From Symsagittifera roscoffensis (taxonomy: Eukaryota > Xenacoelomorpha > Acoela > Convolutidae): 64,000 nt of DNA. This document shows positions 35,016-46,544 of the stretch, in pieces. The position numbers and the translations under genes are program-made. Location of the stretch: NCBI RefSeq assembly GCF_963678635.1, contig NC_087064.1:29676189-29740188 (forward strand). Reading direction: 5' to 3'. Within the stretch, counting starts at the first letter, position 1. Every line of letters starts with the position of its first letter. The notes beneath the pieces were generated by a model. That model did not search any database. It worked only from the letters and a program-made list of their open reading frames with translations, and was not told where the DNA came from.

Positions 35016-35102
35016 AGACAGCCACTAGGGCTGTCTTTAGATCTCTTGATTATGAAGAAGATTTGAAAAGCGTCTTTTTGTTAAACCAAGCTCTTTCGAA
35101 AA
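34950..35102. repeat. 74-bp near-perfect inverted repeat (fold-back) in gag
   Basis: The left arm 34,950-35,023 and right arm 35,029-35,102 are reverse complements with three mismatches, separated by ACTAG. The right arm encodes in-frame gag (for example SLDYEEDLKSV); the left arm is the same DNA inverted and gives nonsense ending in a stop. The left arm is therefore the secondary copy. Confidence 0.95.
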
Positions 35103-35959
35103 CTCCAACAAAACATGAGAGAATCGTGGTCACTTTTGTCGTGAAACGTAATTGGTCACGCCCCAACCTAATTGACTTTCACAATTGGTTAAAAGATAAA
35201 GCAGAAGCTCATGAGCAAATGAAAAATAAGCCTGGAAAGCCCAAAGTTGAAGAGCCATCCAAAACTAAAGCTGTAACGAGAGTTTTAGCCTCTACAAGTA
35301 CAGTTGAGAAAAAGTTTGAATATCCTTCTTGTATCCTCTGCAAGGGCAAACATGCCTTGTGGAACTGCTCTGTGTTTAAGGAGAAAACCCCAACACAACG
35401 TGCGAAATTCTCTGCGGAAATCAAATTTTGCTTCTCGTGCTTACAAGGGAACCACGCATTCCGGCAATGTCCCAGAGCAAAGAAATGCACCAAACCAGGT
35501 TGGACTAGCACCCATAGTGCACTTCTCCATGGTGCTGAACGTGTTTTTCCTAGTCGAAATCCGGACAAAAATGATAGCCATACAAGACCCAACGCTGGTC
35601 AAACAAGATCTAATGCAGAGCCGGATAAAGCGAGCACAAACGCTGATCGAAAATCATTCAGCAAGAATATACCAAACGCAACTTCGAATCATGCAGACAT
35701 TAATCCCGTTCCGTTGGATGTAAGTTGCGCAATCTCGAACGACCAATTATCAATCATAACATCGAAAGGGTTACTGCCCATAATCAAGCTCCAAGTTTCC
35801 ACCGATTTCCAGAGTGCTGATTGTTTAACATTGTGTGACTCAGCATCTAGTCATTCTTGGATATTGGCTAAATTAGTCAAATGTCTGAATCTTTCAGGAA
35901 GAGACTTGGATCTCACAGTAAATGGTATTAACACAACGACTGTTGTTAAAACGAAATAA
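35063..35959 (+). pseudogene. BEL gag C-terminus (zinc knuckles) and start of protease
   Basis: The frame carries zinc-knuckle-type segments: CILCKGKHALWNC (CX2CX3HX4C) and CFSCLQGNHAFRQC (CX2CX4HX4C), followed by a CX9H-type segment of the kind BEL elements have before LLH. After a linker comes the retropepsin active-site motif LCDSASSHSWI (D-S-A). The frame starts without its own ATG, inside the fold-back. It ends at an in-frame TAA (35,957-35,959), after which the same frame continues at 35,966. Confidence 0.85.
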
Positions 35960-35965
35960 GTTCAG

Positions 35966-36847
35966 ATGAAGGTATCTTCTAACTTCGATGGATTCGAATA
36001 CATATTCGAATTAACCGCATTTGTCAAGGATGAACTTAAAGTCGATACCGATACCGTCAACATCCCTGCATTACAGAGCAAGTATCCGTACCTTGCTCCA
36101 ATCAAACCAATTGTGTATAGCTACGCCGATGTAGACTTAATAATTGGTCAAGACTCCTTCCATGCTATTCGGCCTGAGGAGTATTTCATGAATGAGGCCG
36201 ATCCAAACACTTCGCCCGTCGCGGTTCGCCTTCAAATAGGCTGGGTCTTGAGCGGCCCAATACCGACATCTACTGGTTTCCTTTTTACTTGTTTCAAGTG
36301 CAATACGGATGATACCGAACTAGCTTGTCAAATCAAACGCTGGTATGAAATAGAGTCCTACGGAGCCTACAAACAGGTCGACTCCCGTTCAGCCGAGGAC
36401 AAAACGGCGGCTAAAATGCTTGATTCCTCCACCGTCCATGATGGATCAAGATACGCTGTAGGTATGCTTTGGGCAGAAGAATCTATCATGTTACCAGACA
36501 ATTATTATTCCTCTTTGGTTCAGTTAAAATCGTTGGAAAAACGTTTAGCGAAAGACCCTCACTTAAGGGATCAATACTCAAAAACTATTGAAGATGATTT
36601 GAGTAAACGATACGTGATTCAAGTTCCTCCCCATAATTTTTCGAACCGCAGCATACGCGAGTGGTATCTTCCGCGCCATCCCGTGGTGAACCCAAACAAA
36701 CCTGGTAAAGTGAGGCGTGTCCTTAACGGAGCGTCTAAATTCCACGGTACGTGCTATCAAATCGTTGCTAGTAGGACCCGACCTACTGCAAAACCTTCTA
36801 TTCGTTATCCTCCGTTTTCGTCAACATCATTTTGCCGTATCGGCTGA
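35966..36847 (+). pseudogene. BEL protease C-terminal region and RT N-terminus
   Basis: Same frame as the preceding piece, separated by one stop codon. It contains YSYADVDLIIGQDSFHAI (the A17-peptidase/DUF1758 type LIG-D motif), a GWVLSGP segment and then RT fingers with HPVVNPNKPGKVRRVLNGAS. Reading is lost after GASKFHG (near 36,745) and continues in another frame. Confidence 0.85.
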
Positions 36848-37094
36848 CATTGAAGGGATGTTCCTACAAGTCGGCGTCCTTCCAGAGGACCAACCATCTC
36901 TTCGTTTTCTGTGGCGGGACGACCCCACAGCCGATGTGGTTGTACACCAGTACACCAGACATATCTTTGGAGCGAGAGATTCGCCAACGTGTGCAAATTA
37001 TGCATTGCAACGGACTGCTATGGATAATCAGGCGATGTTCCCTGACGCAGCGTCCGCAGTTCTAGAGAATTTTATACTACCTAGACTCCTTTGA
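36717..37094 (+). pseudogene. BEL reverse transcriptase palm, catalytic motif C missing
   Basis: Motif A is intact (FAVSADIEGMF, catalytic Asp present). Motif B is intact (FGARDSPTCANYALQR). After AVLENF, where the family has the aspartate pair of motif C, no DD occurs. The sequence passes directly, with a frame change, to a segment reading YLDSFEDPDVAF in the next frame. A small deletion has therefore removed the catalytic aspartates. Confidence 0.85.
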
Positions 37095-37311
37095 GGACCC
37101 TGATGTTGCATTTAAAATGAGTCAAGAGTTGATTACTCTGTTAGCTCTAGGTGGTTTTAAATTAACTAAGTTCATAAGTAACGTAACTAAATTAATAAAT
37201 AGTTGAACCCGCCCCAAAGCGCGCCGCAATAGGAAAAGTAAAAATTTTGTAACTTGTGGGGATAATTCTTCTCATGTTCTTGGTCTGAAGTGGGACCATA
37301 TCGACGACACT
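37095..37311 (+). pseudogene. BEL RT thumb/connection, decayed
   Basis: It is readable only in pieces: DPDVAFKMSQELITLLALGG and, in another frame, VLGLKWDHIDDTLVV. A stop-rich insertion-like stretch lies at about 37,170-37,240. Confidence 0.7.
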
Positions 37312-38088
37312 TTGGTCGTAAGCCGTGGTGTCAACCGTGAACTTAAAAGATCGATAACACAGCGAACAGTGTTAAGTTTTGTTTCTTCCGTTTTCGACCC
37401 CATAGGTCTCGTAGCGCCCTATACCGTAAGAGCGCGATTTTTGTTGAAAGAAATCTGGCGCATTCATGGCCAACAATGGGATGATGAGCTACCCGTTGAT
37501 ATCAAGACAAAATTTCTTGCCTGGCACTCTGGTTTGCCATCTCTAGGAAAAATGAGTATAAAGCGCAGCTACTTCTCCGCACCAGTCGATTGGGTTGAGT
37601 TACACATGTTCGGTGACAGCTCAGAAGAAGTTTTTTGTGCTGTAGCTTTTCTTCGCGCCCGTGTGAAAACTTCACTCAAAACACAAGTTGCCTTCGTCTT
37701 TGGAAAAGCAAGAGTCGCGCCCATGAAAGCGCTTTCCATCCCGAAGCTTGAACTGCAAGCCGCGTTACTCGCTACCCGCTTGAAGGAAGATGTCCTCAAA
37801 GCTCTAACCATTCCTGTGTCAAACACGTTCATGTGGACTGACAGCACCACTGTACTCCAGTGGTTAAACTCAGGTAGTAAGCAACCCACGTTCGTGGCAA
37901 ACCGGATTCGAGAGATTCTGGAAAGTACGACCGTAGACCAGTGGTTTCACGTCTTAAGTGGAGACAACCCTGCTGACACGGGAATAAGAGGAATCTCAGC
38001 GTCCTTAAAAACAAGCTGCTGGGTAAACGGGCCAAGTTTGCTGAAAAGTGGGGAGTGGCCTTTCAAGCCGAGCATAGAAGTACGTTAG
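37312..38088 (+). pseudogene. BEL RNase H domain region
   Basis: The 258-codon frame contains SSVFDPIGLVAPYTVRARFL (BEL connection motif), then RNase H with HMFGDSSEEVF (Asp), LSIPKLELQAALL (Glu), MWTDSTTVLQWL (Asp) and SGDNPADTGIRG (Asp). All four acidic residues of the active site are present. The open frame ends at 38,088 before the integrase. Confidence 0.9.
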
Positions 38089-38229
38089 AAAATCCGCCTG
38101 GCTAGTCCCACTTGTGACCCTAATGAAGGTTTAGAACAGATCTCTAATTTTTCAAACGTTGCACAAAAACAAAAACAACCCATTTTATTTGCATGGGAAG
38201 ATTTCAGATCGTTTCGTAAACTCCAGCGA

Positions 38230-39586
38230 GTGGTTGCCTTCATGCTCAGACTTAGTCCGAAACACCGGCACTACCGCACTAAAGTCAAGGAAATAACCGA
38301 TCCGGTTGAATTAGAAACCGCCAAACAACGACTTTTGTTGATTTCCCAAAAGGAATCTTTTGAAGCGGAATATTTACTCCTGTCCTGTGACAAAACCGTC
38401 AAAAAGTCTAGTCGTATCGCACAATATGCACCGTTTATGGGTCCTGCATTCCTCATTCGTTCAACTGAGCGAATTAGCCGCCTAGTTGAAACTGAATCTG
38501 ACACAAAACACCATAATCATTGATGGAAGGCAAACTCTAGTGAAATTGTTCGTAAGTGATATTCATTGTCGCTATCAGCACCAGTTCTTAGACTATCTGC
38601 GAGCTGTAATTCACTTAGAGTTCGCAATCTTGAACCTTCGCTCTTTATTAAATTCCATTGAAGTCCACTGCCTTATATCTAGGAAGCGCAAAGCCAAAAC
38701 TGTCACACCTATGATGGCAGAGCTTCCAGTTGAAAGGCTTGGTTACCGCCAGCCTCCCTTCACAAACTGTGGTGTTGATTATTTTGGACCCTTTTACGTC
38801 TCAACCAGGAGAAGTTCCGAAAAACGATGGTGCTTCCTTTTTACATGTATGACCACAAGAGCTGTACATATTGAGATTGTCTCATCCATGGACACGAGTT
38901 CGTGTGTAATGGGAATCGAAATATTCATTGCCCGTCGCGGCACTCCATCAGTCATTTGGTCTGATAACGGCACAAATTTTGTGGGAGCCGAGAAAGAAAT
39001 CTTAAATTGTATTCAGTCGTGGAACGGACAAGCACCCCCAGAGCTGGCGAAAAAGGGTATTAAGTGGAAATTTAACCCCCCGGCAGCCCCGCATCACGGT
39101 GGTTCTTGGGAACGTCTCGTTCGGTGTTCTAAAAGGGTATTCTACGCAATAATAGGAAGTAGAAAGCCCACTCCCGAAGTCCTTGAAACAACTTTCTGTT
39201 TCGTAGAACAATCACTGAACGCTCGACCTATAACATCAGTAGGTGCAAGTCCGAATGGTTTCGAGGGGTTAACTCCTAATCATTTTTTGTTAGGCCGAAA
39301 TGGTACTAGCTTCCCTTCTCTCTCTTTCCAGGAGCACTTCGACCACCGAAAGCAATATATCCGAGCGCAAAGCTACGCCAACGCAATTTGGAGTCGTTGG
39401 CTGCGAGATTATGTGCCAGCGCTGAATAAACGCAGTAAGTGGCACTTCGATAGTGACGTTATTTTAAAAACAGGGGATTTAGTGTGGATTGTTGACGAAG
39501 GCAGCCCAAGGGGACACTACCCTCTGGCTCGGATAGAAACCCTTAATTACGGAAAAGGCAACATAGCCCGATCCGCCGTAGCGTAG
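38230..39586 (+). pseudogene. BEL integrase
   Basis: Two overlapping frames (38,230-38,523 and 38,486-39,586) show a frameshift near 38,500. The zinc-binding N-terminus is only partly recognisable. The catalytic core has Asp in NCGVDYFGPF, Asp in VIWSDNGTNFVGA and Glu in HHGGSWERLVR, giving a complete DDE triad. The C-terminal part contains ALNKRSKWHF and KTGDLVWIVDE, a BEL/Pao signature. It would join the cDNA to host DNA. Confidence 0.9.
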
Positions 39587-39650
39587 TTACCACCCGCTCC
39601 GGGGAGCTAACTCGACCGGCCGTAAAACTTGCACCCGTTTTCGCTTCTTT

Positions 39651-39662
39651 GGGCGCGGAAGA
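39651..39662 (+). other. Polypurine tract of BEL element
   Basis: GGGCGCGGAAGA immediately precedes the 3' LTR. It is purine-rich with two C interruptions and sits where the plus-strand primer is expected. Confidence 0.55.
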
Positions 39663-39974
39663 TGTTCGCGCTTAAATTAATCTTAAATTAATGACGCCAT
39701 TATAGCGCGAAAGTGAAAAAGCTAAAATTAGATTTTCTTAGACAAAAAGCCTTGAAAACTACTGGTTTGTCCGATTAAGGTCAGTTTGCCATCAAAAATG
39801 TTTTTAGATTTTTGAGATTGTTGGAAACCGTATTGCTAAAAATGTTAACCAAAATATGTTTAACCCATTGTTTCAGATATTACTTATTCTTTATATTATC
39901 TGTTAAATTGCCGATAATTTACAGATATTGAAGCAGGTTTTTGTAGGTCTTACAGGATACGAGAGTGCGGCACA
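39663..39974 (+). repeat. 3' LTR of BEL element
   Basis: 312 bp, same ends as the 5' LTR, six substitutions, no indels. Confidence 0.95.
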
Positions 39975-39979
39975 AAAGG
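39975..39979. other. Target-site duplication, right (AAAGG)
   Basis: Exact copy of 30,560-30,564. Confidence 0.9.
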
Positions 39980-40329
39980 CAATCAGTTTCAAAATTCCCA
40001 GGAGATCTTGCTCAGCAAAACTTTCATTTTTACACCGCAATCGAATTATTTTTGAAAATCTCCCTCAAAAGACAAATAAAATGACATATCCATTAAAATA
40101 TTAGCTGAAACTCTATGTAGGCCGAATAAAGCTTTTGAGCGAAAAAAAAATCAGTCAGTCTTAACACATTTACAAATTACAGAATCAATTTATTTACATT
40201 TTATCTTCAAGGAAAAGTACACAATGACACAACAAAGTCGACATAAAGAAAAATACATGATGAGCCAACAGTCGACAACATAAAACAAGCAGACAAATTC
40301 AACTTTTCCCGTGAAAAAATCCAATTTCA

Positions 40330-40520
40330 TAACTGCTGGAAAAATATGATCCGACCGAGTCTTGAACCAAAGCAACCTCTGTACCAAGTAGGGATGAGAC
40401 TAGAAGTGATAAAGGTTCAAAAACAAAGCAAACTCAATTTCTTACAGCTTTGTAAAAGTTGTTTAACAGAAAAAAAGCTTAGTTCCGATAACAACTCATT
40501 TGCTCTCGCAAGTGTTAAAC
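40330..40520 (-). repeat. tRNA-derived SINE-like composite, copy A
   Basis: On the minus strand an A-box-like TTGGTACAGAGG and a B-box-like GGTTCAAGACTC are spaced as in a tRNA. To the right lie a GAAAAAAAGCTTAGTTCCGA stretch and ATTTGCTCTCGCAAGTGTTA. The same order occurs in copy B at 46,545-46,745. Confidence 0.55.
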
Positions 40521-41539
40521 ATTCAGATTCATCTACGTTTTATGAAAGTTAGAGCTGAAAAAGTCCATTTCAGTACAAAATATGCTATTTCTTTCTCTCA
40601 AAAACTAATGTTTAACAAATTTTTTCGGGATTATAAATTTAGCTTTGTTGGTTACCTAATTCTCTATTCGATAATTTTTTTCAACAATCAACCTGATAGT
40701 TTTTTCAACCATGAAAAAAAATGCACGATATAAATTCTGGTAAATAAATAAAAAATATTACTTCTTAGCAATGTTTGCCCTTTTGACTTTTTGTCTAAGG
40801 TTAACCCAAATTGAAAAAAGACGCTTTTAAATTCCCAATTTTGTTGCTTGGCCTGGGTTAAATAATTCAACCATGTAGTAATACCATGGAACACAGAGGC
40901 AAAGCGGAGCTTCGCACCACTTGCTATGCAACAAAAAAGGCTAGGAAGCTAGCCCAAAAAAAAACAGGACGTAAATTGGGTCGAAAAAAAAAGTTGAAAC
41001 ATCATTTAAAAAATTCACGTTTTGAAAACTTTCTTAACGTTTGTCTGAAATGCGGGTAAATTTAGGAAAAAATACTGACAGGCAAAACTGCCAGATTTAA
41101 ATCAGAAATTAAACATTGTCATTAAACGGATACTGAGCAGACAAAATAAGGGTAGAAGACGACTGACTGTTGAGCCGAAAAAAAATCAATATTGAGATAT
41201 CAAACATATTGAGTTGAAAAAAAACCTTACGTTTTACCCTCATATGCTTTTTGTGAGCACAAAAGCCATTCAAAAACTTTGGTGCTTCAAACGACTACTA
41301 AACAGAGATGGATCAGCCGAAACCATTTGAGCCGAAAAAATCCTTTTAAGTGAAAAAAGAGCGGAAAAAAAAACTAAGAACAAGAGTTGATTTACAAACA
41401 ACAAAAAAAGTTCGAAAGAAAAAGCCATTTCAAAAGCTGACATGCTCAAAAAAATCTGCTGACAGGCATTCTGTTCTGTTGCTTTCAGAACAGCCAAGCT
41501 AACTGATTCAACTAATTTTGTTCAACTAGCTGTTAACCC

Positions 41540-41590
41540 GAAAAAAACTATACTCCTGTTTGATAACGCTTGCAAATCGCTAGCGTAATA
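41540..41590. repeat. CGCTTGC hairpin repeat, copy 1
   Basis: GATAACGCTTGCAAATCGCT then AGCGTAATAA, preceded by GAAAAAAACTATACTCC. The arm is slightly degenerate. Related copies lie at 45,913-45,935, 60,128-60,152 and 60,460-60,487. Confidence 0.6.
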
Positions 41591-42424
41591 ACAGAAACTT
41601 AATGGGTCTTGAAACTTAATGGGTCTTGATGTGCTGAAGTATCTAACAAATTAACATGAATAACATTTTTTTAAATAAATAACTGTTAGTTTGTTAATTT
41701 CAAAAATAACATACAATTTGCCAACCCTGCTCACTAAAGTCAACTAGTACCAAAGTGTTTGGAAATTAAATACATCGCCGGGGATCAAAAAGTTGGATGC
41801 ATGCTGAAAATTAGTCCCATTTTGAAACCCTTCTTTTTTCGCGAGATTTTCACTTCATTGGAGAGCGTAATGAAATTGAGCTAAAACAATTAATGCAAAC
41901 TCGAACCGCGAAATCAAAATTAAGAGAGAACAACTATTTCCTGAAAAATCCCAGAAATATGGTGAGCAATTTTTGTAATTTGTTAGGAATCGTTAACACG
42001 AAGGAGCAATAAATTTAACTTCAGGAAGTGTCAAAGAGTTGAACCTGGAAAAAAGCGCGTTTTTCGAATCGAGCAAAAATTGGCTTTCCGACGTCAGGAT
42101 GAGCAGTTTTAGCTCAAATGACTTCGTTTAGTTTCGTTTGACAAGAAATATTTCCACAAATTGAACCGCATCTCTGAGCTGTAAAAAGACATATAACATG
42201 ATATTTAGTACGGAAGTATGCTATTTTGGCTAGGAAAATTCCGCCTCGTATAGTAACACAAACTCCGGTAAAAATTCGAAGAAAAAAAAATGATAATTGA
42301 TGAAGTTTTAAGTCGCATTGACAAGGTCAAAAAGAATCAAATTTATTTGACCCTATGATTACAACTTGATTTAACCAGTCCCAGTCATTTGCCCAAAGAT
42401 CAAATCGCCTAAAGATCTCTCAAT

Positions 42425-44628
42425 CTAACAGGAAAACAAGTAATCAAAATAATCTTCAATATCTACATCTGGATCTAATAGACCATCTTTGATGAAACCC
42501 AAATCAAACTGATTCAGAATCAAGTTCTCAAAGGTCTCTTCGTAATCAGTCTCTCCGATCAAAATAGCACCACACAATTTGTCCTCGTGTAAAATAACTT
42601 TTATATATTCCATATTTTTCGTACATCTGAACAAAATTTCGCATTTATTTTTATCCAAGCCTTTTGCGTTAAAGTTTCCAAGCATAATGACTTTATAGCC
42701 GAAAAATGTGGTGACATGCGTGAACACCTCAAAGCAAATGTCAAGCGGTAACTTGGGTTCATTCTGCAGACACGCCGTTATACTTCGAGCAACACAAGTT
42801 CCCATCTGCTTCGCTTGAGTCCATAGCCGCATGTGCACCCAATGAGGAGCTATTTCCCAACCAGGTGTGCAGCAATCGCCAGCTGCGTAGACATCTGCAA
42901 TGCTTGTTTCAAATGATTCATTCACTTCGATTCCACTATCTTCACCTAGTTTGACTTTTTGACCCTCGAAAAAACCAGTAGCCGGGTTTACACCAGTTGC
43001 GCTTACTAGAAAGTCACAACCGAACTCATGGCCGTTTGTCAAAACAATTTTTAGCTCTTTTTTATTGCTCGAGGAATCACTCGTTTCTTCAATCGACTGA
43101 ATCGTAGTACTGTATTGTATATTTACATTTTCTTTCGACCCAAGGCCTTTTAAATCTAAATTTTTATGCCAATCGGGACCTAAAGCTGGACCTGTTTTTT
43201 CTTCTAATTTAGTTGCGTCTACTGAACTTTTACTGTTGCTTTCATATTGCCATCTCTTCAAGTACTTTTGTTCGCCTTTCGGCTTGACTGTTTTGATCTG
43301 GTTAATCAAAAACTCAGACGCCCCTGGATCCAGAAAGGCACTGTTAATGAAGTTATCTTTAATGATCCATGTGACGTCACAATCTTCTACTTCGCAGATG
43401 AACTCGTTCGCTATTCCTCCGTTGCCCAGAACTGCCACGTGTTTCGCCTTGCGCAATTTTTCCTGGAGGATTTGCACACTATCGGTGTCGCGAATTGAAA
43501 TCACTGAAACAATAACTATATTTTGGGCAGATTATTTAGAGACTCCATTACAATAGAAAAAAAATCCGAACATAGCTCGCAGCTATTCAAAGAAAGGCAA
43601 TTGATTGGTTTCTTTGAACCAGAAAGGCAACTTTTATGGTCGGTGTCGTCAAAACAGATATGACCGTTTTTCAACGCCGGACGAATTAACTCTTTCAATC
43701 CTGTCTGTTATTTTTCGGCGGGATAAAGAGTCAGTCAAGCTCATCCGCTTCCCATAGAACAAAACTGAGCCCCTAAGTTCAAATTCCTTATATTATTTGC
43801 CAGGATGTTTCCTCAGCAAAACACCTCTAAAACTAGTTATGATATACTGGCTAATTTACGCCATTGATTTTTTTTGTCTCAATTTTCGACCCGGCTAAGT
43901 CCTTCCATTTAGTTTCATCTAAAATTTAAAACTCGACAAAACGTGAAAAAAGAACGACAAAAACGTGTCAAAAACTGTTCATTTGCTCGTCGAACTCAGA
44001 AAACAACTCGGGGGGGGGGGGGGTGGAATTTCAAAAAAAAAAACGAAAATTTTATCTACCTTTTTTTTGGTCAACCAAATTGATTTTTTTGACCTATCCC
44101 AGAGCACTAAAGAGACCTTGTTTTGAACAAAATTTCCGCGCCGAAGCCAAATCTTTGAAAAAACAGGCCAAAAACGCTTCACGCTTGTATTCCACGAGAA
44201 AAGCTTAAAAATTTTATATATTGAAACCAACCTGAGTCAAGATTGGGTGCAACGACATTCGGTTCTCCTCCCGTGCAAACGCATAACTTTTTATAGACCA
44301 TTGTCGAAACATCAACTGATTCATCTGGAGAACTGGGAACTCTCCGATACTCTACTTCATGTTTCTCACTGTAAAACCGAACTGCTTCTCCGTGAATAAA
44401 TTTGACAGTTGGAAACCGTTGAATAAATTCGCTTTCATCTTGTTCTATGACATCAAACTTTTCCATTAAGTGTCCAAGAGCGACAATATTTGTGGTGCAT
44501 TTCACACAAGGTGTGCAGCTGATAAGTGCAACTGATATGTTTGGGTTTAGGAGAAGCAAGGATTCGACACACGTAACTCCGGCAATACCGCCTCCAATTA
44601 CAATTACATCGTATTGGATTGCAGTCAT
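42425..44628 (-). CDS. PYROXD1: PYROXD1, pyridine nucleotide-disulfide oxidoreductase domain protein 1 (two exons)
   Basis: Exon 1 is 44,628-44,232 and exon 2 is 43,503-42,425, joined across a 728-bp GT-AG intron. Phase is preserved (donor after CTTGACTCAG, acceptor TTTCAG before TGATTTC). The product is 491 residues against about 500 in human. Residues 1-30 carry the FAD-binding Rossmann motif VIVIGGGIAGVTCVESL. VYKKLCVCTGGEPN follows, then the second nucleotide-binding motif VAVLGNGGIANEF. SALGPDWHKNLDLKG has the form ALGPDWH typical of this protein. ATG (F-x-SATGVNP) and AAGDCCTP motifs bind FAD. The C-terminus ILIGETDYEETFENLILNQ and DVDIEDYFDY is diagnostic. The protein lacks the CxxxxC redox pair of thioredoxin reductases. 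Known role in animals: NAD(P)H-dependent flavoprotein that protects the tRNA ligase RTCB from oxidation. Confidence 0.96.
43504..44231 (-). other. PYROXD1 intron
   Basis: 728-bp canonical GT-AG intron. It contains a run of 14 G at 44,010-44,023 on the plus strand (poly-C in the transcript). Frames inside it have no recognisable content. Confidence 0.9.
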
Positions 44629-46049
44629 CAAAAAAACGACATGACTTCTGGAAATATCCACTCACCAGATAACTAGGTTTCTCTTGATCTCTAAAGCCTA
44701 CTGAATTTTGTTTTTTGATTTTTTTTGAAAGATTTTAGCTAAACCGCAGCAGAAAACTGGCAGAGTATCCAGTGTGTACTCCACTCAAGTACATTCAGTC
44801 ATGAATAGCATTCCGAAAAGATAATTGTAGTGATTTTTTTTCGATGTTCAGAAAAATTCGTCAAGGTTTTTGCTGAAATATGACGGAGAAAAGAGGATGG
44901 TTAAACCCTCCCCCACGGTTGGTTCTCCACTGAGCAGGCCGGGGGCCAATTAAAAAAATTAAAAAGGATGGTTAAATTATCCTTCATTAGTGCTGGAAAT
45001 GTTTATTAATTTTTCATAAAAATTTGATATTTGTATCCGCAAACGTGCGCAATTACAAAACAAGGATAGCCGATTGCTGTGCAAGTAGCACAGAAAATTC
45101 CAACCAAAAAATCTTATTTTACAATTTGTGATGTATTTTGTTCTTCGGCTATAAGCAGATCTGAACGAAAGCCTAGAAAATAAGTAAATAAGGTAGTAAG
45201 AGTAGAATGCACATATTTGAAAATGGTTATCAAAAAATTTATTGATTACATTTTTGCTGGTTTTGTTTTGGTTATTTTTAGGCTTTTTTGTTGTCAAGAA
45301 GGCGCAAAAAAGCACAAACAGAGGCGAAGCTGCGCTTCGCATCATTTGCGATAAAAAACAAAAAGCCGCAAATAAAAAAAAAACTAAATCTATCAAATGA
45401 ATAAGTCTAGTTTTGTAAAAAAAAAAACATGTCAAGACTATAGAATGTAAAATTAGCATCGAAAGAAAACTTACCAAGCAGTAACAAAGCCGAAATTACC
45501 TTGGCAGAAACCCAACAAGCCAGAAGAAAATTCAACAAAATTTATAGAAAATAAGTCTCCCTCACTCTAAAAACACAACCTTACACGCACAAATTTACTT
45601 TATTCGCTCGTCAATGAAACCATAAGACGCCACTAAGCCGATATAATATAGGTCAAAAGCTGTTGAGCCACAAAAAGAGGGAAAAAACCAAAAAGTAAAA
45701 GTAAAAAAGAAGTTTTAACAAATCGAGCTGGTAAAAGTGCAACCAACATCAAAACAAAATTTAGAGCTGGACAGATATTTAAAATGTCAACAAGCGCAAT
45801 ATAAATTTGTTGCGCTAAAAATATTGCTAATAGAGGCTTATACGAAATGTGCCCAGATGAAAAGACTCCAGTGAACAAAATTATTTACGGGGAAAAATAG
45901 TACCCGATTGCAATGCCTTTGCTTATCGCAAGGGTATTTTCAAGGTGAAACACTAGTATTACTAAAGTAAACTTCTTACCTCCATTTATAAGCCTGCTCG
46001 CTCACTTTATGGGGGGAGTATTTTTAGCCGATTATGCAGAACAGATTCA

Positions 46050-46450
46050 CGCACCCTGTACTTCCAATTGCACCCATAACTCAGATTTGGGAGAATAGTT
46101 CGAGAAAAGTAAGAAAAAGTTTCAAAAGACAAACTAAAAATCAAAATTAGTTTTTTCAAAGGGCGATAACTTTTTCTGTCAAAAAATTAGGACAGTCTCC
46201 TATGCAACGTAGCTTCCCCCAATCCATTCAGTGGATTGAACCCAAAGTATAAAATAAGGGAGTGCAGTTTTCCAGACAATTCAAATAGTTTAAAAAAACG
46301 GTCAATACATTTCAAGTTTGAATTTTCGGAGGGCGATAATTTAGTGTACGAAAAATTGTGAGTGGCCGCTAATGTAAGAGAGCTTTCCACTACCCGTTAT
46401 CTCCATTGAACCCACAAACTCAGATTTGGAAAAGTTATTTTTGAAAAAAC
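46050..46450. repeat. Diverged tandem repeat, ~170-bp unit (locus 1)
   Basis: Two to three units with landmarks AGGGCGATAACTTTTTCTG (46,158) and GAGGGCGATAATTTAGTG (46,329), each followed by a block with CCGTTATCTCCATTGAACCC or a variant. The same unit is found at 59,060-59,620. Confidence 0.7.
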
Positions 46451-46544
46451 AAAAGTGAAGCGAAGCCACATCACAAAATTTGAGCAGATAAACGAACGTC
46501 TGAAAATCAATTTTTACTGAAAAAATTCATTTGCATGCATGCTG

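Larger units (their letters stand above)
30565..39974 (+). mobile_element. BEL/Pao LTR retrotransposon, full length, coding-defective
   Basis: The element is 9,410 bp. It is bounded by 312-bp direct LTRs (30,565-30,876 and 39,663-39,974) that begin TGTTCG and end CACA, and by a 5-bp target duplication AAAGG (30,560-30,564 and 39,975-39,979). Domain order is gag, CCHC knuckles, aspartic protease, RT, RNase H, integrase, all in the plus direction. This order and the sequence motifs (for example FDPIGLVAP, LSIPKLELQAALL, FMWTDSTTVLQWL, WSDNGTNF) are those of BEL/Pao. I count six differences between the LTRs, about 98% identity. The coding region has several frameshifts and stops, so it cannot be autonomous. 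Two unusual cargo features lie before gag: a minisatellite and an extra ORF. Confidence 0.97.
39980..42424. other. Intergenic between BEL element and PYROXD1
   Basis: No gene is recognised. It contains a tRNA-like repeat with associated hairpin (40,330-40,520), a fragment of the GCTTCGCACCACTTGC repeat near 40,900, and a CGCTTGC-type hairpin near 41,565. Short frames here are A+T-rich chance frames. Confidence 0.5.

Noticed and set aside
44977-45477. 166-codon minus-strand frame rich in F, L and Y
   Set aside because: Low complexity, overlaps a dispersed repeat, no recognisable domain; its hydrophobicity reflects T-rich DNA.
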